Assembly: GCA_015223015.1 (NCBI GenBank)
Contig: JADFWK010000101.1
Coordinates: forward strand, 1 to 6,226
Source of the DNA: Pseudomonadota bacterium
Lineage (GTDB): Bacteria > Desulfobacterota > DSM-4660 > Desulfatiglandales > B25-G16
DNA: 6,226 nucleotides
Direction of reading: 5' to 3'
In this document: piece after piece, positions 4,055 to 6,226 of the stretch
How positions within the stretch are numbered: the stretch's first letter is position 1
Layout of the letters: the number at the start of each line of letters is the position of its first letter
Notes under the pieces: generated by a model
Told to the model about the DNA's origin: nothing
The model's database searches: none
The model's input: the letters and a program-made list of their open reading frames with translations, nothing else
Translations under genes and position numbers: made by a program

Positions 4055-6037
4055 CTACATCCGGATACCTATCCGGTAGCCGTCATGAACCGCACTAGAT
4101 AGATTTCGAGGTACTAGTGCGTCACCGATTACGAAAAGCTCAATGCCGTTCTCCTGGACTACATCTTTCAAGTCCGGGTTCGCCTCTCTTTCCGTGCATA
4201 CTACTGTGTCTGCCTTTATTGGGATCCGGTAGCCATCGTAAGTTCTGATAGTTATACCATCATCTGTAATTTCCTCGATCTCGGAGTCATTGTAAGTGGC
4301 AACCCTATTATCTCTGAGGTATCCAACATAGCGCCACTTGAAGGAGGGATTGATATCCTTCCCGAGCTTCCTCTCTTTACCTACGACGGTCACCTTCTTT
4401 CCCTGTTTGGCCAGGAGTAGGGCTACTCCAATCCCGGGTTTGAGGTTTCCCCAAACGACAACGTTTTCTCCCATCTCAGCTTTCCCATTCAGGACATCCA
4501 GCATTGGAACAACATTTGCCCGATCAAAACCGGGGGCCGTGCCCTTAGTATAGGTGGGGCCTGTTGCCAGGACAACGGTATCTGGCATTTCCTCTTCAAT
4601 CAGTTCAGGGGTAACCTCCGTGCCCAAATGGAATTCAACTCCTGCCTTGTCTGCTTTGGTCTTTGCAAACGTTATGTGCCCGTAGAGCTCGTCGTCCCCG
4701 TAGGGGGCCTTGGAGGCCTCGATGATTGTCCCGCCCAATTCATCTCTCGTATCGTACACATGCACCTCGTGGCCTCTCTCAGCGGCCACCCAGGCACATT
4801 CGAGGCCAGCAGGACCGGCACCAACAATCATGATATTCTTATCCATCTCCGCCGGTTTGATCTCGTACTTCGGATCCCACTCGTGGGCGCACACCGGATT
4901 GATGTAACAGGTCATGGGTGCGTCACGGAAAAGCCTTGCCAGGCAGACATTGCATGCAACGCAAGGCCTTATCTCATCCTCAGTACCTTCCAGGACCATT
5001 TTGGGCATCAATGGATCAGCAATCATAGGTCGACACATCTCCCAGATATCCAGTTTCCCATCTCCAATAGCCTTGTTCGGTAGATCCGGGGTAAAAAGCC
5101 TATAGGCCATAGACACAGGTATCTTGAGATGCTGTTTGGCACGTTCAGCCAAATGGAGCCAGCTACCCATGGGAATGTCTCTGCTGATCACAGGGTAGAT
5201 TGATTCCTGCCATCCGGCCGTAACACTCATGACATCCGCGCCCGCCTCTTCGGCCATCTCATAGGTGATCATCGATTCTTCTGGGGTGTTTCCACCCACG
5301 TCATCAAGGAGCTCGTCCGCGCAGAGCCTGATGCCCAGGGGGACATCGCCGCATAACTTCTTCACTTCTGTAACCAGGTCTACCACGAATCGCATCCTTC
5401 CCCGTATATCCCCACCATACTCATCGGTCCGTCTATTAGTATAGCTGGAGACGAAATTGGAAAGGAGATAACCCACAATCCCAGAGATCTCTACGTAATC
5501 AAAGCCGGCCTTGAGCAATCGTTCGGTCGCCTCAACGTGTTCCTTGAGGCACTGTTTTATGTCTGCCTTGGTCATCACTTCGACTTGTCTAAAAATTCTC
5601 AAACGCTGTGGAACCGGGGAAGGACCCTGGCAGTATTCTGTTTCAATGCCACCGACACGGCCGCAGTGCATTAACTGGCAGCCAGCTATAGCCTTTTGTT
5701 CATGAATGGCATCAGCGAGCCTTTTCAAGCCAGGGACAAATTTATCATCCCAGGCAGCAGCCTGTCCTACATATCCCTGGCCTTGTCGTTTCTCATCCAT
5801 GTAGACACCCTGCATAACGCACAGGCCACCCACAACACCTTTTGCCCTTTCCCGTAAGTAGCCAACGCCGGCATCGGTAACAAAACCATCTCTGCCGTTT
5901 AAGTTGTCCTCAGTGGCGGCATATTTTATCCGGTTAGGGATGGTGAGATTGCCTAACTGAATCGGCTTAAATAGGTGAGGGTACTTCTGTGCCCCTGGGT
6001 ATGACGAATAATCCCATTCAAACAATAACTTACCCAT
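4055..6037 (-). CDS. FMN/[4Fe-4S]/FAD oxidoreductase, Old Yellow Enzyme superfamily (2,4-dienoyl-CoA reductase / trimethylamine dehydrogenase / Bai type)
   Basis: This 660-residue cytoplasmic flavoprotein should reduce or oxidise a C=C bond next to a carbonyl or CoA thioester, passing electrons between NAD(P)H or ferredoxin, FAD, [4Fe-4S] and FMN. Residues 20-350 form the FMN TIM barrel: KPIQLGNLTIPNRI (24-37), QLMHCGR (121-127), VEISGIVGYLLSNF (182-195), NRRTDEYGGD (201-210) and CRPMIADP (335-342). Tyr190 matches the DCR catalytic tyrosine, but GWQES (275-279) has Gln where DCR has His. The cluster cysteines are C359, C362, C365 and C377. A Rossmann domain starts at GAGPAG (406-411); the second nucleotide-binding loop (WGNLKPGIG, 529-537) is unusual. 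The C-terminal FAD motif is VIGDALVPRN (636-645). Length matches FadH (about 670). The ATG has AAAGGAGG 8 nt upstream. Relatives include BaiCD/BaiH and 2-naphthoyl-CoA reductases; substrate unknown. Confidence 0.95.
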   Translation of the reverse strand: MGKLLFEWDYSSYPGAQKYPHLFKPIQLGNLTIPNRIKYAATEDNLNGRDGFVTDAGVGYLRERAKGVVGGLCVMQGVYMDEKRQGQGYVGQAAAWDDKFVPGLKRLADAIHEQKAIAGCQLMHCGRVGGIETEYCQGPSPVPQRLRIFRQVEVMTKADIKQCLKEHVEATERLLKAGFDYVEISGIVGYLLSNFVSSYTNRRTDEYGGDIRGRMRFVVDLVTEVKKLCGDVPLGIRLCADELLDDVGGNTPEESMITYEMAEEAGADVMSVTAGWQESIYPVISRDIPMGSWLHLAERAKQHLKIPVSMAYRLFTPDLPNKAIGDGKLDIWEMCRPMIADPLMPKMVLEGTEDEIRPCVACNVCLARLFRDAPMTCYINPVCAHEWDPKYEIKPAEMDKNIMIVGAGPAGLECAWVAAERGHEVHVYDTRDELGGTIIEASKAPYGDDELYGHITFAKTKADKAGVEFHLGTEVTPELIEEEMPDTVVLATGPTYTKGTAPGFDRANVVPMLDVLNGKAEMGENVVVWGNLKPGIGVALLLAKQGKKVTVVGKERKLGKDINPSFKWRYVGYLRDNRVATYNDSEIEEITDDGITIRTYDGYRIPIKADTVVCTEREANPDLKDVVQENGIELFVIGDALVPRNLSSAVHDGYRIGIRM

Positions 6038-6071
6038 CTCTTTGGCCTCCTTTTATAAGTCAAGAAGATTA

Positions 6072-6101
6072 AATATATCGGAAATTCTACAACTTGTTGA
6101 A
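6072..6101 (-). promoter_or_regulatory. Weak candidate promoter for the flavoenzyme operon
   Basis: On the minus strand, TTCAAC (6096-6101) and TATATT (6072-6077) are separated by 18 nt and sit about 35 nt before the flavoenzyme ATG, in an AT-rich leader. The -35 match is poor. CAAC-TT-GTTG (6090-6099) forms a short dyad within the spacer and could be an operator. Position and base composition support a promoter here more than the hexamers do. Confidence 0.25.
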
Positions 6102-6193
6102 ATTAAAAGAGTTTTTTGAAGCTGTTGTGTATTGCCTCGCACATGGAATAATGGCCTGCCCTGGCGCGACATTGCTGGAATACACTCTGGGCG

Positions 6194-6226
6194 TTACAGT
6201 ATTTCGTAAATAAGCTCTTTATACTC
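6194..6226 (-). CDS. Possible C-terminal end of an upstream gene (partial)
   Basis: The minus strand entering the window reads EYKELIYEIL followed by a TAA at 6194, which looks like a helical C-terminus. If real, the upstream gene ends 156 nt before the flavoenzyme ATG. A second frame is open for 40 codons from 6225 to a TAA at 6103 and could be the true tail instead. Too short to decide or to name. Confidence 0.2.
   Translation of the reverse strand, partial: EYKELIYEIL

Noticed and set aside
4628..5083. Plus-strand 151-codon open frame
   Set aside because: Antisense shadow of the flavoenzyme, whose cluster cysteines and Rossmann motif lie on the opposite strand here.

Overview
The window holds a run of catabolic and redox genes, all on the minus strand, from an anaerobic or facultatively anaerobic bacterium. 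The base composition looks close to half GC. Strong AGGAGG-type ribosome binding sites stand 4-8 nt before every start. The enzyme classes (iron-sulfur Old Yellow Enzyme, 2x[4Fe-4S] ferredoxin, molybdenum hydroxylase) would fit sulfate-reducing Desulfobacterota, Dehalococcoidia-like Chloroflexota or similar sediment bacteria. That placement is an inference; no taxonomic marker gene is present.

Right half, read right to left. After about 190 bp of leader (6038-6226) comes a tight four-gene operon. It encodes a 660-residue FMN/[4Fe-4S]/FAD oxidoreductase of the 2,4-dienoyl-CoA reductase / trimethylamine dehydrogenase / Bai class (6037-4055), a 173-residue protein resembling the L-2-amino-thiazoline-4-carboxylate hydrolase family (4040-3519), a 68-residue two-cluster ferredoxin (3496-3290) and a 139-residue VOC-fold protein close to methylmalonyl-CoA epimerase (3270-2851). 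The gaps between genes are only 14, 22 and 19 nt.

Middle, 2214-2850, has no convincing gene. It holds an AT-rich element of about 140 bp bounded by inverted CCACAAAGGC-type repeats (2651-2788), a perfect 9-bp-stem hairpin (2306-2327), a second small hairpin, a doubtful 68-codon minus-strand ORF, and fragments of open frame on the plus strand that may be a decayed gene.

Left part: a molybdenum hydroxylase (xanthine dehydrogenase/CO dehydrogenase family) in medium-small-large order. The FAD subunit is 2213-1341, the 2x[2Fe-2S] subunit 1344-859, and the first 289 codons of the molybdopterin subunit 869-1. The last gene is cut by the window edge. The reading frames overlap by 4 and 11 nt, which suggests translational coupling.

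Working model (inference): the molybdenum hydroxylase adds oxygen from water to, or reductively dehydroxylates, an aromatic, heteroaromatic or CoA-bound substrate. The Old Yellow Enzyme-type flavoprotein reduces or oxidises a C=C bond, with electrons passing through the ferredoxin. The VOC protein and the hydrolase-like protein would handle a later intermediate. Several proteins depart from family norms at key positions: the VOC protein lacks the His-His metal motif, the flavoenzyme has Gln where DCR-type enzymes have the catalytic His, and its second nucleotide-binding loop is altered. The substrate may therefore be outside the characterised pathways.
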